Source of the DNA: Planctomycetota bacterium
Lineage (GTDB): Bacteria; Planctomycetota; UBA1135
Direction: 5' to 3'
Length of the DNA stretch: 64,000 bases
NCBI GenBank assembly: GCA_004295085.1
Contig: SHNF01000009.1
Span: forward strand, 806,001 to 870,000
This document shows positions 40,627 through 48,429 of the stretch, one piece after another (within the stretch, counting starts at the first letter, position 1; every line of letters starts with the position of its first letter). The notes beneath the pieces were generated by a model, which had not been told where the DNA came from, searched no databases, and saw only the letters and a program-made list of their open reading frames with translations. A program made the translations under genes and the position numbers.

Positions 40627-40656
40627 AGTATAACCAAGATTGTCAATGATTGACAG
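40627..40656 (-). promoter_or_regulatory. parDE promoter with palindromic operator
   Basis: On the minus strand the -10 box TATACT (40632-40627) stands 17 bp from a TGTCAA/CTGTCA -35-like box (about 40655-40650). A perfect palindrome TGTCAA-TGA-TTGACA (40641-40655) covers the -35 and spacer, as expected for a ParD operator. The -10 ends 6 bp before the parD ATG. Confidence 0.65.
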
Positions 40657-40711
40657 AGCGCCTCCTGGACCCGGCCAGCCCGAACTTCCTGCCATCTGCA
40701 CCAGTCGGGCG

Positions 40712-40734
40712 ATTGGTGCCAATCTGGCACCAAT
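40712..40734. repeat. Palindromic repeat GGTGCC-N5-GGCACC, copy 5
   Basis: ATTGGTGCC (40712-40720), spacer AATCT, GGCACCAAT (40726-40734): perfect 9-nt arms, the best-preserved copy. It lies between parD and the exporter operon, 8.7 kb from the other four. Confidence 0.78.
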
Positions 40735-40764
40735 CCGCCATGGGTCTGGGGACACCTGCCTTGG

Positions 40765-40899
40765 TCATGTTGACCCAGGAACGACATGGACCGTGCTCGT
40801 GGCCACCATGAGCTCTTGGGGAGTGGCGGGCGGAGATTTCCCAGCCGGAGCCGAGCAGGCGCAGAGCAGCAGCGGCGCGAGCAGCGCCCGCTTATTCAT
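40765..40899 (-). CDS. Small putative lipoprotein at the end of the exporter operon
   Basis: This 44-residue product has a lipoprotein-type signal (MNKRALLAPLLLCACSAPAG, lipobox LCAC) and a short tail (ATPQELMVATSTVHVVPGST). Its ATG overlaps the last 8 bp of the permease gene (ATGAATAA), so it may be translated as the fifth gene of the exporter operon. Short length makes this call uncertain. Confidence 0.42.
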   Translation of the reverse strand: MNKRALLAPLLLCACSAPAGKSPPATPQELMVATSTVHVVPGST

Positions 40900-42163
40900 G
40901 CCGCAGCGCTTCCACCGGGTCCATGTTGGCGGCGCGCCAGGCGGGGTAGAGGCCGAACAGGACCCCGATGCCGGCCGAGATGCCGAAGGCCAGCATGGGC
41001 GCGGTCGGGGTGACGATTGTGCGCATCTCCGCCCAGTGCTCGACGGCCAGTGGGATGGCCAGGCCAAGCAGGATGCCGACCAGCCCTCCGCCCACGGACA
41101 GGACCACGGTCTCGACCAGGAACTGGACCACGATGTGGCGGCGCTTGGCGCCCAGAGCGCGGCGGATGCCGATCTCGCGCGTGCGCTCGGTCACGGTGGC
41201 CAGCATCACGTTCATGATGCCGATTCCGCCCACCAGCAGGCTGATGCCGGCGATGCTTCCGAGCACGATGTTGAAGATGCGCTTGGTCTCCTGGGCGCGC
41301 AGCAGCAGCTCCAGGGGCACCACGACCTCGTAGTCGCGCTTCTTGTGGCTGCGGGTCAGCATCTCGCGGGCCGCGGCGGCGGCCGCCTCCACGTGCTCCG
41401 GCCGGTCGACCTCGGCGATGATCTCGTGCAGCGCCACTTCTTCCATGTCGCGACTGCCGCTGCGGATCTTCACCTGGAGCTTGCCGAACCAGCGCCAGCC
41501 CGTGGACAGGGGGATCAGCACCTCGCCGGTGACCTCGGAGCCCGGGGCCGGCGCGTCGCTGCCGAGGGGCACGCGCGGCACGATGGTGCCGACCACGGTG
41601 AAATAGTCGCTGCCGATCTTGACCCGCTGGCCGATGGGGGAGCGCAGCGGGAACAGGTGGCGTGCGACCTCGTAGCCGAGCACGCATACGTTGGCGGTCT
41701 CGCGCTCGTCCTGCTCGCTCAGGAAGCGGCCCTCGAACAGCACGCGGCCGGTGACGTCCAGGTACGAGGGCACGGTGGCCAGCACGCGCGGGCTGAGCAC
41801 GCGCTCCTCGAAGCGCACCTCCTGCTGGAGCTGGCGCACCGGCACCACGCGCCGCACCCACGGGAAGGTGCCGCGCACGCGCTCCAGGTCGCCCTCGGTG
41901 AGGCCGTAGGAGCTGATGCGCGACTGCTGCGAGCTGACCAGGTCGTCGGGCGGCTTGACGCTGCGCAGGATCACGTTCTGGCTGCCGAGCTGGCGGATCT
42001 GCTCCTGGGCCTCGGCGCTGGCGCCCTCGCCGATGGCCAGCATGGCGATGACGCTGCTCACGCCGAACAGGACGCCCAGCGTGGTGAGCAGGCTGCGCAG
42101 CTTGTGCAGCAGCAGGCTGCTCACGCCCAGCCGCACGGTGCGCAGGAGCGCGCCGCTCTTCAT
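40892..42163 (-). CDS. MacB-type ABC transporter permease
   Basis: This 423-residue permease has one N-terminal helix (LRSLLTTLGVLFGVSSVIAMLAIGEGA), a large periplasmic domain (residues about 50-280), then three C-terminal helices within an FtsX domain (FNIVLGSIAGISLLVGGIGIMNVMLATVTERTREIGIRRALGAKRRHI, TVVLSVGGGLVGILLGLAIPL, MLAFGISAGIGVLFGLYPAWRAANMDPVEALRHE). This is the MacB mechanotransmission type, driving efflux through a HlyD-type adaptor and TolC. It is coupled by a 4-bp overlap to the ATPase gene. Confidence 0.92.
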   Translation of the reverse strand: MKSGALLRTVRLGVSSLLLHKLRSLLTTLGVLFGVSSVIAMLAIGEGASAEAQEQIRQLGSQNVILRSVKPPDDLVSSQQSRISSYGLTEGDLERVRGTFPWVRRVVPVRQLQQEVRFEERVLSPRVLATVPSYLDVTGRVLFEGRFLSEQDERETANVCVLGYEVARHLFPLRSPIGQRVKIGSDYFTVVGTIVPRVPLGSDAPAPGSEVTGEVLIPLSTGWRWFGKLQVKIRSGSRDMEEVALHEIIAEVDRPEHVEAAAAAAREMLTRSHKKRDYEVVVPLELLLRAQETKRIFNIVLGSIAGISLLVGGIGIMNVMLATVTERTREIGIRRALGAKRRHIVVQFLVETVVLSVGGGLVGILLGLAIPLAVEHWAEMRTIVTPTAPMLAFGISAGIGVLFGLYPAWRAANMDPVEALRHE

Positions 42164-42873
42164 CGGCCGTCCTTCATTCCTTCCTCCACGCCGGCGATGC
42201 GGCCGTCGGCCAGGCGCAGGATGCGCTGGGCACGGCGGCCCACGATGGCCTCGTGCGTGACGAACAGGATGGTCTTGCCCTCACCGTGCAGCTCGTCCAG
42301 CAGGTCGAGGATCTCTTCCGCGGTCTTGCTGTCCAGGTTGCCGGTGGCTTCGTCGGCCAGGATCATGGCCGGATCGTTCACCAGCGAACGGGCGATGGCG
42401 ACGCGCTGCTGCTGGCCGCCGGACAGCTCCATGGGGCGGTGGCGCAGGCGCTCGCCGAGGCCCAGGCGCGCCGCCAGGGTCTCGGCCCGCTCGCGCCCCT
42501 CGGCCGGGGGCTCGTCCTGGTAGAACAGCGGCAGCATGATGTTCTCCAGCACGGTGAGCTGGGGGATCAGGTTGAACGACTGGAAGATGAAGCCGAGGTA
42601 GCGGCAGCGCAGCTCGCTGAGCTCGTCGTCGGCCAGTTCGCCGATCTCGTGGCCGCACAGCTCGTACGAGCCGGAGCTGGGCCGGTCGATGCAGCCCAGG
42701 ATGTTGAGCAGCGTGGACTTGCCGCTGCCGGAGGTGCCCATGATGGACCAGTACTCCCCCTGGCGGAACGTGAAGCTGAAGCCGTCCAGCGCGCGCACTT
42801 CGGCCGCGCCCATGTGGTACACGCGCGTGACGTCGCGCAGCTCCGCCACCGGAGCGCCGTTGCCTCCCGGCAT
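42160..42873 (-). CDS. MacB/LolD-type ABC transporter ATPase
   Basis: This 237-residue ATPase has Walker A GTSGSGKST (residues about 47-55), Q-loop FIFQSFNLIPQLTVLENIMLPL, signature LSGGQQQRVAIARSLVNDP, Walker B MILADEATGNLDSKT and switch His in FVTHE. LADEATGNLD is the hallmark of the LolD/MacB subgroup. It overlaps both the adaptor stop and the permease start by 4 bp or less. Confidence 0.94.
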   Translation of the reverse strand: MPGGNGAPVAELRDVTRVYHMGAAEVRALDGFSFTFRQGEYWSIMGTSGSGKSTLLNILGCIDRPSSGSYELCGHEIGELADDELSELRCRYLGFIFQSFNLIPQLTVLENIMLPLFYQDEPPAEGRERAETLAARLGLGERLRHRPMELSGGQQQRVAIARSLVNDPAMILADEATGNLDSKTAEEILDLLDELHGEGKTILFVTHEAIVGRRAQRILRLADGRIAGVEEGMKDGR

Positions 42874-44660
42874 CACTGGCGTGTGCCCTGCGGCGCAGGG
42901 CTGCCCGCCTTGGGCTCGCCCGCGCCGGCCTGCGGATCTCCCGCGGGCGCACCGCCCTGCTGGTCCTTGCCGCCGGCTTCGGACGCCGTGCCGCCGTGCC
43001 CGGCGGGCTGCCAGGATCCGGCTCCGGGCGGGCGCTCGCGCCTGCCGTCCTCGGCCGAACGCTCGCGGCCGGGCTCCGCGTCCGACGGTGTTTCCGCGGA
43101 CTCCGCGCCCTCCTCCTCGCGCGGGCGCCCGCGGGGGGCGCCGGTTGCATCGTCCATCGGAGGCTGCTCGAGCTGCTCCTCGGGCGCCGGCTCCGGCTTG
43201 AAGCCCTGCGGCGCGCTCAACAGCACGGTCTCGCCCTCGCGCAGGCCGTCCTTGACCTCGGCCCACTGCTCGCTGCTCAGCCCGATCGTGACCTTGCGGT
43301 GCTCCACGCCCGAGTCCGACGCCACGAAGCAGATGGTCTCTCCACGCTGGTAGTAGACGGCCTGCAGGGGCACGTAGAGGGCGTCGGGCAGCTCGGCCAC
43401 CAGGATCTCCACGGAGCAGGACATGCCGGGGCGCATCTCGGGCACGCCGTCGGTGATGCTGATGGTGGTGGCGTACAGGCGCTGGTCCGGGTTGGCCCAC
43501 CACGAGCCCTTGTCGGCCATCGGGGCCACCGATTCGACCACGCCGTGGAACTCGCGGCCGGGGATGGCGTCCACCTTGATGGTGCAGGGCTGGCCGCCGT
43601 TCTGCACCTGCTTCAGCACCGTCTCGTGGACCTTGGCCTGGACCACCATGCTGGCCGAGCGCGGAATGGTGCAGATCTCCTCGCGCTCGCGCACCTCGGC
43701 GCCGACGGTGATGGGCTGGCTGCCGAAGCCAGGGCCGTCCTCCTCGCGCGTGTGCACCACCATGCCGTCCTGGGGAGCGTAGATCCTGGCCTTCTCGATC
43801 TGGTCGTTGAGCTTGTCCAGCTTCTCCTGCTCCAGGCGGAAGGTGGCAACGGCCGAGCTGAGGTCCGACTCGTAGTCGACCGTGCGCGCCGACGCCTGCA
43901 GCTTGACGCGGTCCAGCTCGCGCTGCGCCTCGGTGACCGCCGCGGTCAGGGTCGCGAGCTGGCGCGGATTGTCGTACTCGATGAGCAGTCTCTTGTTGCG
44001 CGTGGCCTGCTCCAGCGTGATCTTGGCCCGCTCGAACGCAAGCTGGTCGCTCTCCAGCTCGGTGCGCGTGAGGAATCCCTGCTCTTCCAGGCGGCTGGAC
44101 CAGTCCAGCCGGTCCTTGGACTGCGACATGGTCTCCTCGGCCAGCACGATCTGCTCCTCCGCCTCCTGGAGCTGCTGCGGCCAGTCGCCCTCCTGGTACT
44201 TGCGCAGGTCGGCCTGCGCGAACTCCAGGTTCTGCGCGGCGGCGGCGATGTCGCTCTCGTTCTGGCTCCTCTGGATCTCCAGCACCTGGCGCGCCTTGGT
44301 CTCCGCGGCCTGCTTGTTCTGGACCATGATCTCCTGCGCCACCCGCCGCTCGTTCAACGCGGAGGAGTCCAGCTCCGCCACCAGGTCGCCCTCATTGACG
44401 AAGCTGCCTTCGGGCACGAGGAAGAGGATGGTGGTGCGGCCCTCGATCTCCGACTTCACGGACACGCTGTTCTTGGGCTCGAGGTTGCCGCGCTGCACCA
44501 CGGTGACGCGCAGCGGGCCACGGCGCACGAGCGCGCCCTTGATGCCGGAGGAGGCCTCGGCCGCCCACCAGCCGCCCTCGCGGAACCCCAGCCAGGCCAG
44601 CAGCCCCGCGGCCGCCACGGCGGCGAGCACGAGGTAGGGCAGACGTGTGCGGTGCTTCAT
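42873..44660 (-). CDS. HlyD/MacA-family periplasmic adaptor with long disordered tail
   Basis: This 595-residue adaptor has an inner-membrane anchor (YLVLAAVAAAGLLAWLGF), a lipoyl half (GPLRVTVVQRGNLEPKNSVSVKSEIEG, VPEGSFVNEGDLVAELDSSAL) and a long coiled-coil hairpin (about residues 105-285). A second lipoyl half (APQDGMVVHTREEDGPGFGSQPITVG) and a membrane-proximal barrel follow. Unusually it ends in about 100 residues rich in Glu, Pro, Gly and Arg (after PQGFKPEPAPEEQLEQPP), without predicted structure. It bridges the MacB-like permease and the TolC-like protein of the same operon. Confidence 0.88.
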   Translation of the reverse strand: MKHRTRLPYLVLAAVAAAGLLAWLGFREGGWWAAEASSGIKGALVRRGPLRVTVVQRGNLEPKNSVSVKSEIEGRTTILFLVPEGSFVNEGDLVAELDSSALNERRVAQEIMVQNKQAAETKARQVLEIQRSQNESDIAAAAQNLEFAQADLRKYQEGDWPQQLQEAEEQIVLAEETMSQSKDRLDWSSRLEEQGFLTRTELESDQLAFERAKITLEQATRNKRLLIEYDNPRQLATLTAAVTEAQRELDRVKLQASARTVDYESDLSSAVATFRLEQEKLDKLNDQIEKARIYAPQDGMVVHTREEDGPGFGSQPITVGAEVREREEICTIPRSASMVVQAKVHETVLKQVQNGGQPCTIKVDAIPGREFHGVVESVAPMADKGSWWANPDQRLYATTISITDGVPEMRPGMSCSVEILVAELPDALYVPLQAVYYQRGETICFVASDSGVEHRKVTIGLSSEQWAEVKDGLREGETVLLSAPQGFKPEPAPEEQLEQPPMDDATGAPRGRPREEEGAESAETPSDAEPGRERSAEDGRRERPPGAGSWQPAGHGGTASEAGGKDQQGGAPAGDPQAGAGEPKAGSPAPQGTRQ

Positions 44661-46306
44661 GCGCCCTCGCTCAGGAGCGGTTGCAACGCCCCATTGTCCA
44701 ACACGATTCCGGTTTCGTCGACGGTCAGCAGCTCCAACTGGTTGAAAAAGCTCAGCCAGGCCAGGAGCAGGTCGATGCGGGCCGCGGTCAGGGCATTCTG
44801 GGCCGTCAGCAGGTCGGACTGGGCCTCCAGCACGTCCCGGGTGCTGGAGCGGCCGGCCTGCAGGTTCAGGGAGGCGCTCAGGACCCGCCGTTCCGCCAGG
44901 ACGACGGCGTCGAGCTGCAGGACGTACTGCTCCTGGTTGGTCTGGACCTGGCGCATGCTGTCGCGGAGGGAGGAGCGGATCGAGTCCCCCAGGCTCTCCA
45001 GGCCCCGCCAGGCCGCCTCCAGGGCCACCAGGCTGGCCCGGTAGACGTTGCGCTCGGGGAGCTGGTCCACGGGCAGGTCCAGGGTGAAGCCGGCCGACCA
45101 CGGCAGGTTCGCCGAGCGGAAGCCCGCCGGCCGGCCTTCCTCGGAGGTCGCGTTCACGCTGGCCTCCAGGTCCAGGCCGGCGCGCAGGGCGTCGGCCGCG
45201 ATCCGGATCTGGCGCTCGGCGTCGCGCACCTGGCCCTCGGTGTTGGCGTAGTCCAGGCGGTGGTCCAGGGCGTAGCGGCTCAGGGCATCCTCGGCGGCGA
45301 CGGCCGGCGGCGGCTGCTCCACGTCCACGCTCTGGCGCTCCACCTCCGTCGGATCCAGCTCGATCGGGGTCTCGACCGGCAGCCCGAGGAAGAAATTGAA
45401 GTCGTCCAGCTGCGCCTGCAGCCCCTGCTCCAGCTCGATGAGGCGGTTCTCGGAGCGCAGCTCGTCCTGGCGCGCCTGGTCCAACTCGATGTCGTTGACA
45501 CGCCCGGCGGCGGCCAGCGCCTCGTTCCGCACGCGCAGGTCGGTCAGGGCCGCGGCGTTCTGGCGCTCGTTCTCCAGCGCGTCCATGGCCTGGATGACGC
45601 GGAAGTAGCGCGTGGCCACGTCCACGGCGAAGGTGCGCCGGAAGCGCTCGTATGCCCGCACCTCGTACACCAGGTCGCGCTGGGCCGCCGTCAGGGGCTC
45701 CAGGACGATCTCCGGGCTCGAGCCCCGCAGCAGCGGCTGGGTCACCGACAGCCCGATGCTGCTGAGCGCGTCCCAGCCGTCGCCGGTGGACAGCAGCCGG
45801 AACAGGCTCGACCCCAGGCTGCTGACGATCTGCATCCCGGTCCCCAGCATCCGCTCCAGGATCACGGCGCCCGCCATCTCGGCACGCTGCGCGCCTTCCC
45901 CGTCCCCCGTGACGGAGCCGCTCAGGGTCGCGTCCCAGTGCGTGCGGAACTCCCACTGGGCCAGCGTCAGGTCCAGGGCGGTCAGGTACAGGGATTCCCG
46001 CTGGTCCTGGTAGTCGCGGCTGTTCTCGGCGGCGATCTCCAGGCAGTCCAGCAGGCTCAGAGGGCCAACGATCGCCGCCTCCCCGCGCAGCAGCCGCTGG
46101 CGCAGGCTGTCCGCCGCAGGCTCGATCGTGAACGGCAGGGCGTCGCCGAACAGCTCGGCCCGGCGCGCCTGGACCAGCGCGTACACCTCTTCGTCCGCCT
46201 CATCCCGGTATTCCTCCGCAGATTGGCAGGCCAGGACTGCGCAAGCCGTGAGGACGAGGCAGCTTCCGGCCCGGCGCAGGGGGTGCGACGGCATTGGAGG
46301 GACCAT
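44657..46306 (-). CDS. TolC-family outer-membrane efflux protein
   Basis: This 549-residue lipoprotein has a lipobox (TACAVLACQS). The two tandem TolC halves comprise long coiled-coil helices (LSLLDCLEIAAENSRDYQDQRESLYLTALDLTLAQ; VARYFRV-like TRYFRVIQAMDALENERQN; RNEALAAAGRVNDIELDQARQDELRSENRLIELEQGLQAQLDDFNFFLGLP; then LEASVNATSEEGRP, LDLPVDQLPERNVYRASLVALEAAWRGLE, NLQAGRSSTRDVLEAQSDLLTAQNALTAARIDLLLAWLSFF). It is the first gene of the exporter operon and overlaps the adaptor by 4 bp. An ATG at 46294 is an alternative start. Confidence 0.9.
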   Translation of the reverse strand: MVPPMPSHPLRRAGSCLVLTACAVLACQSAEEYRDEADEEVYALVQARRAELFGDALPFTIEPAADSLRQRLLRGEAAIVGPLSLLDCLEIAAENSRDYQDQRESLYLTALDLTLAQWEFRTHWDATLSGSVTGDGEGAQRAEMAGAVILERMLGTGMQIVSSLGSSLFRLLSTGDGWDALSSIGLSVTQPLLRGSSPEIVLEPLTAAQRDLVYEVRAYERFRRTFAVDVATRYFRVIQAMDALENERQNAAALTDLRVRNEALAAAGRVNDIELDQARQDELRSENRLIELEQGLQAQLDDFNFFLGLPVETPIELDPTEVERQSVDVEQPPPAVAAEDALSRYALDHRLDYANTEGQVRDAERQIRIAADALRAGLDLEASVNATSEEGRPAGFRSANLPWSAGFTLDLPVDQLPERNVYRASLVALEAAWRGLESLGDSIRSSLRDSMRQVQTNQEQYVLQLDAVVLAERRVLSASLNLQAGRSSTRDVLEAQSDLLTAQNALTAARIDLLLAWLSFFNQLELLTVDETGIVLDNGALQPLLSEGA

Positions 46307-46356
46307 TGTTACGGCGCGACCGGCCTCCGGCTGGCAGGACTTATCCTGCACCCACC

Positions 46357-47262
46357 TTGCGCCGACCCCTCGCCCTCCTGCTCGCCGCCGGCTGCCTGTC
46401 TGCGGCTGCGGCCGCCCAGACCCAGGCGGTCCTGCTGCCGGACCAGGACACCTACGTCCAGGACACCAACCCTGCCAGCAACTTCGGCGCAGACGACCTG
46501 TGGTTCGGCCGCGGCTCCTTCTTCGGACTGGGCAATATCCGCACCCTGGTGCAGTTCGACTTCTCGCGCTTCCAGCTCGACCCGCGCCTGATCAAGTCGG
46601 CGTCCTTCAACGCCTACCAGTACGCGACCGAGCCGGCCGCCGGCGGCCTGCCCTGCGAGCTGCACTCCGCCACCGCGCCGTGGAACGAGATGACCGTCAC
46701 CTGGAACAACCAGCCGGCCTACGACGCGCAGGTGTGGGCCGCGGCGGACGTCGGCGACTCGTTCGGCGTCGGCCTCGTCTCCTGGGACGTGACCGAGCTG
46801 GTGCGCGCCCAGGTGGACGGCACAATCCCGAACCACGGCTGGCTGTTCCGCATGCAGTTCGAGACCGCCGGCGCCTCGCGCCTGGGCTACTTCTACAGCA
46901 CGGAGACCGCGCCCGGCGCCCTGTTCGCGCCGCTGCTCAGCGTCGAGCTGTACGAGATGCTGCTGACGGCCACTCCGCTGGCCGCGGGCCAGGCCGCGAC
47001 CGTCATGGTGGCCGGAGCGCGGCCGGGACGGCGCGTCGTGTTCGCCTTCAGCACCACCGGCCTCGGCACCACGCCCGTGCCGCAGCTCAACGTCACCCTC
47101 GACCTGGACGCGGCCCGCCCGCTCGCCAGCGACTTCGCCGGCGGCACCGGCCACGCCTCGCGCCGCTTCCGCGTGCCCGCGGCCGCGCTGGGCCGCAACT
47201 ACTGGCTGCAGGCCTGCTCGCTGGGCAAGCTGTCCAACGTCGTCAGCGGCGTCGTGCAGTAG
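46357..47262 (+). CDS. Secreted DNRLRE-domain protein with C-terminal beta-sandwich
   Basis: This protein of about 301 residues starts from a TTG (no ATG precedes the signal RRPLALLLAAGCLSAAAAAQ). The N-terminal 170 residues form a DNRLRE-type jelly roll (QAVLLPDQDTYVQDTNPASNFGADDLWFGRG, RTLVQFDFSRFQLDPRLIKSASFNAYQY, APWNEMTVTWNNQPAYD, VSWDVTELVRAQVDG, GWLFRMQFET). The last 90 residues form a beta-sandwich (LTATPLAAGQAATVMVAGARPGRRVVFAFSTTGLGTTP...NYWLQACSLGKLSN) of a type I associate with planctomycete secreted proteins. It is divergent from the exporter operon. Confidence 0.75.
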   Translation: MRRPLALLLAAGCLSAAAAAQTQAVLLPDQDTYVQDTNPASNFGADDLWFGRGSFFGLGNIRTLVQFDFSRFQLDPRLIKSASFNAYQYATEPAAGGLPCELHSATAPWNEMTVTWNNQPAYDAQVWAAADVGDSFGVGLVSWDVTELVRAQVDGTIPNHGWLFRMQFETAGASRLGYFYSTETAPGALFAPLLSVELYEMLLTATPLAAGQAATVMVAGARPGRRVVFAFSTTGLGTTPVPQLNVTLDLDAARPLASDFAGGTGHASRRFRVPAAALGRNYWLQACSLGKLSNVVSGVVQ

Positions 47263-47283
47263 CCGACGCCTAAGGCGTCGGCT
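47261..47283. terminator. Bidirectional hairpin between convergent genes
   Basis: Arms AGCCGACGCC (47261-47270) and GGCGTCGGCT (47274-47283) enclose a TAA loop: ten perfect pairs overlapping the stop codons of both convergent genes. There is no U-tract on either strand, so it may act as a weak terminator or mRNA 3'-end stabiliser. Confidence 0.55.
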
Positions 47284-48409
47284 CGAAGTACGGCGCGTAG
47301 TCGCGGCGCTCCAGGACCGTCCGCTGCGGCGAGCTGCCGTCCCGTGACGGCTGGAACGTGATCTCGAGACGCGTGCCGGGCTCGCCGTGGAGCAGGGGGA
47401 GGAGGTCGGCGGTCTTGAGGCCCGCCGCGGGCTTGCCGTCAATCGCGGTGAGGTGGTCGCCGCGCTGCAGGCCGGCGGCCTCGGCGTCGCTGCCCGCGAA
47501 CACGTCGCGGACCTCGAAGACGCCGTTGCGCAGCCGCACGGAGAATCCCGGGTTGCCGCGCGGGATCTGCGGCCACTCCTTGCCGGGCGCGAAGCCCAGG
47601 CGGCCGTTGGGGTAGTCGAGGAGCAGGCGGTAGTGGCGCAGGAGGCCCACGCCGACGTTGGCGTCGGCGATGGGCGAGTTGAGCAGGCCGCCCTCGGCGT
47701 CCGGCGCCGGAGTCACTGCCGCGACGTCGCTCCAGGTCGTGCCGGCCACGGTGACGCTGCGCAGTCGGCCCAGGGTCACGGCGAACTCGCCGCCGACGCC
47801 GCTGACGGCGATGCGCGGTCCGGCGGCGGGCTGGAAGTGCTCGCGGAAGAACGGGCCGTGCACGGTGGTCATGGCCATGTTGCCGGTGTCGAGCATGGCC
47901 TGGGCCGGGATGCCGCAGACCTCGATCGGGAGCAGCGGGATGCCGGCGAACCAGCCCAGCGTGACGTAGTCGAAGTCCTCCGGCGCGTCGCCGGCGTCCA
48001 GGTCCTGGAAACGCAGCGTGCTCGCGGCGAAGTCCACCTCCAGGCGGCAATCGCGCAGCAGGTCGCTGCCGAAGATGCCGTCCACGGTGCGGCCGTCGAA
48101 TTCCAGGAAGGACATGTCCATGCTGGTGGCCGGGAAGTGCGTGAAGGACAGGCCTCCCACGCTCATGCGCGGCACCGTGAGGGTGCCGACCGTGCCCACG
48201 CCGCCGACGCCGCCGGCCGGAAGCCGGAGCCCCGGCTCGAGATCCAGGCGCTCCGCGAGGTCCGCGTCCACGACCGAGCGGCTGGCGCCGGTGTCCAGGA
48301 GCAGCGCGGCCGGGGTGCCGTCGAAATCCACGCTGAAGACGATGGGGCCGCTGCCGTTCCAGGCACCTGGCTGCTCGAAAGGCACCGCGGACTGCGGCGG
48401 CGCCAGCAC
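47270..48409 (-). CDS. Exported retropepsin-like aspartic protease with PDZ domain
   Basis: This product of at least 379 residues has two retropepsin-like domains (PIVFSVDFDGTPAALLLDTGASRSVVDADLAERL, DGIFGSDLLRDCRLEVDF; then IPLLPIEVCGIPAQAMLDTGNMAMTTVH, NVGVGLLRHYRLLLDYPNGRLGF). The second site is DTGN. A C-terminal PDZ domain follows (FEVRDVFAGSDAEAAGLQRGDHLTAIDGKPAAGL). The start is uncertain: the GTG at 48409 falls after a hydrophobic LSLVLAALVLA stretch that looks like the core of a signal peptide, so a rarer CTG start about 30 bp upstream may be the real one. Confidence 0.75.
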   Translation of the reverse strand: MLAPPQSAVPFEQPGAWNGSGPIVFSVDFDGTPAALLLDTGASRSVVDADLAERLDLEPGLRLPAGGVGGVGTVGTLTVPRMSVGGLSFTHFPATSMDMSFLEFDGRTVDGIFGSDLLRDCRLEVDFAASTLRFQDLDAGDAPEDFDYVTLGWFAGIPLLPIEVCGIPAQAMLDTGNMAMTTVHGPFFREHFQPAAGPRIAVSGVGGEFAVTLGRLRSVTVAGTTWSDVAAVTPAPDAEGGLLNSPIADANVGVGLLRHYRLLLDYPNGRLGFAPGKEWPQIPRGNPGFSVRLRNGVFEVRDVFAGSDAEAAGLQRGDHLTAIDGKPAAGLKTADLLPLLHGEPGTRLEITFQPSRDGSSPQRTVLERRDYAPYFEPTP

Positions 48410-48429
48410 AAGCGCGGCGAGGACCAGGC

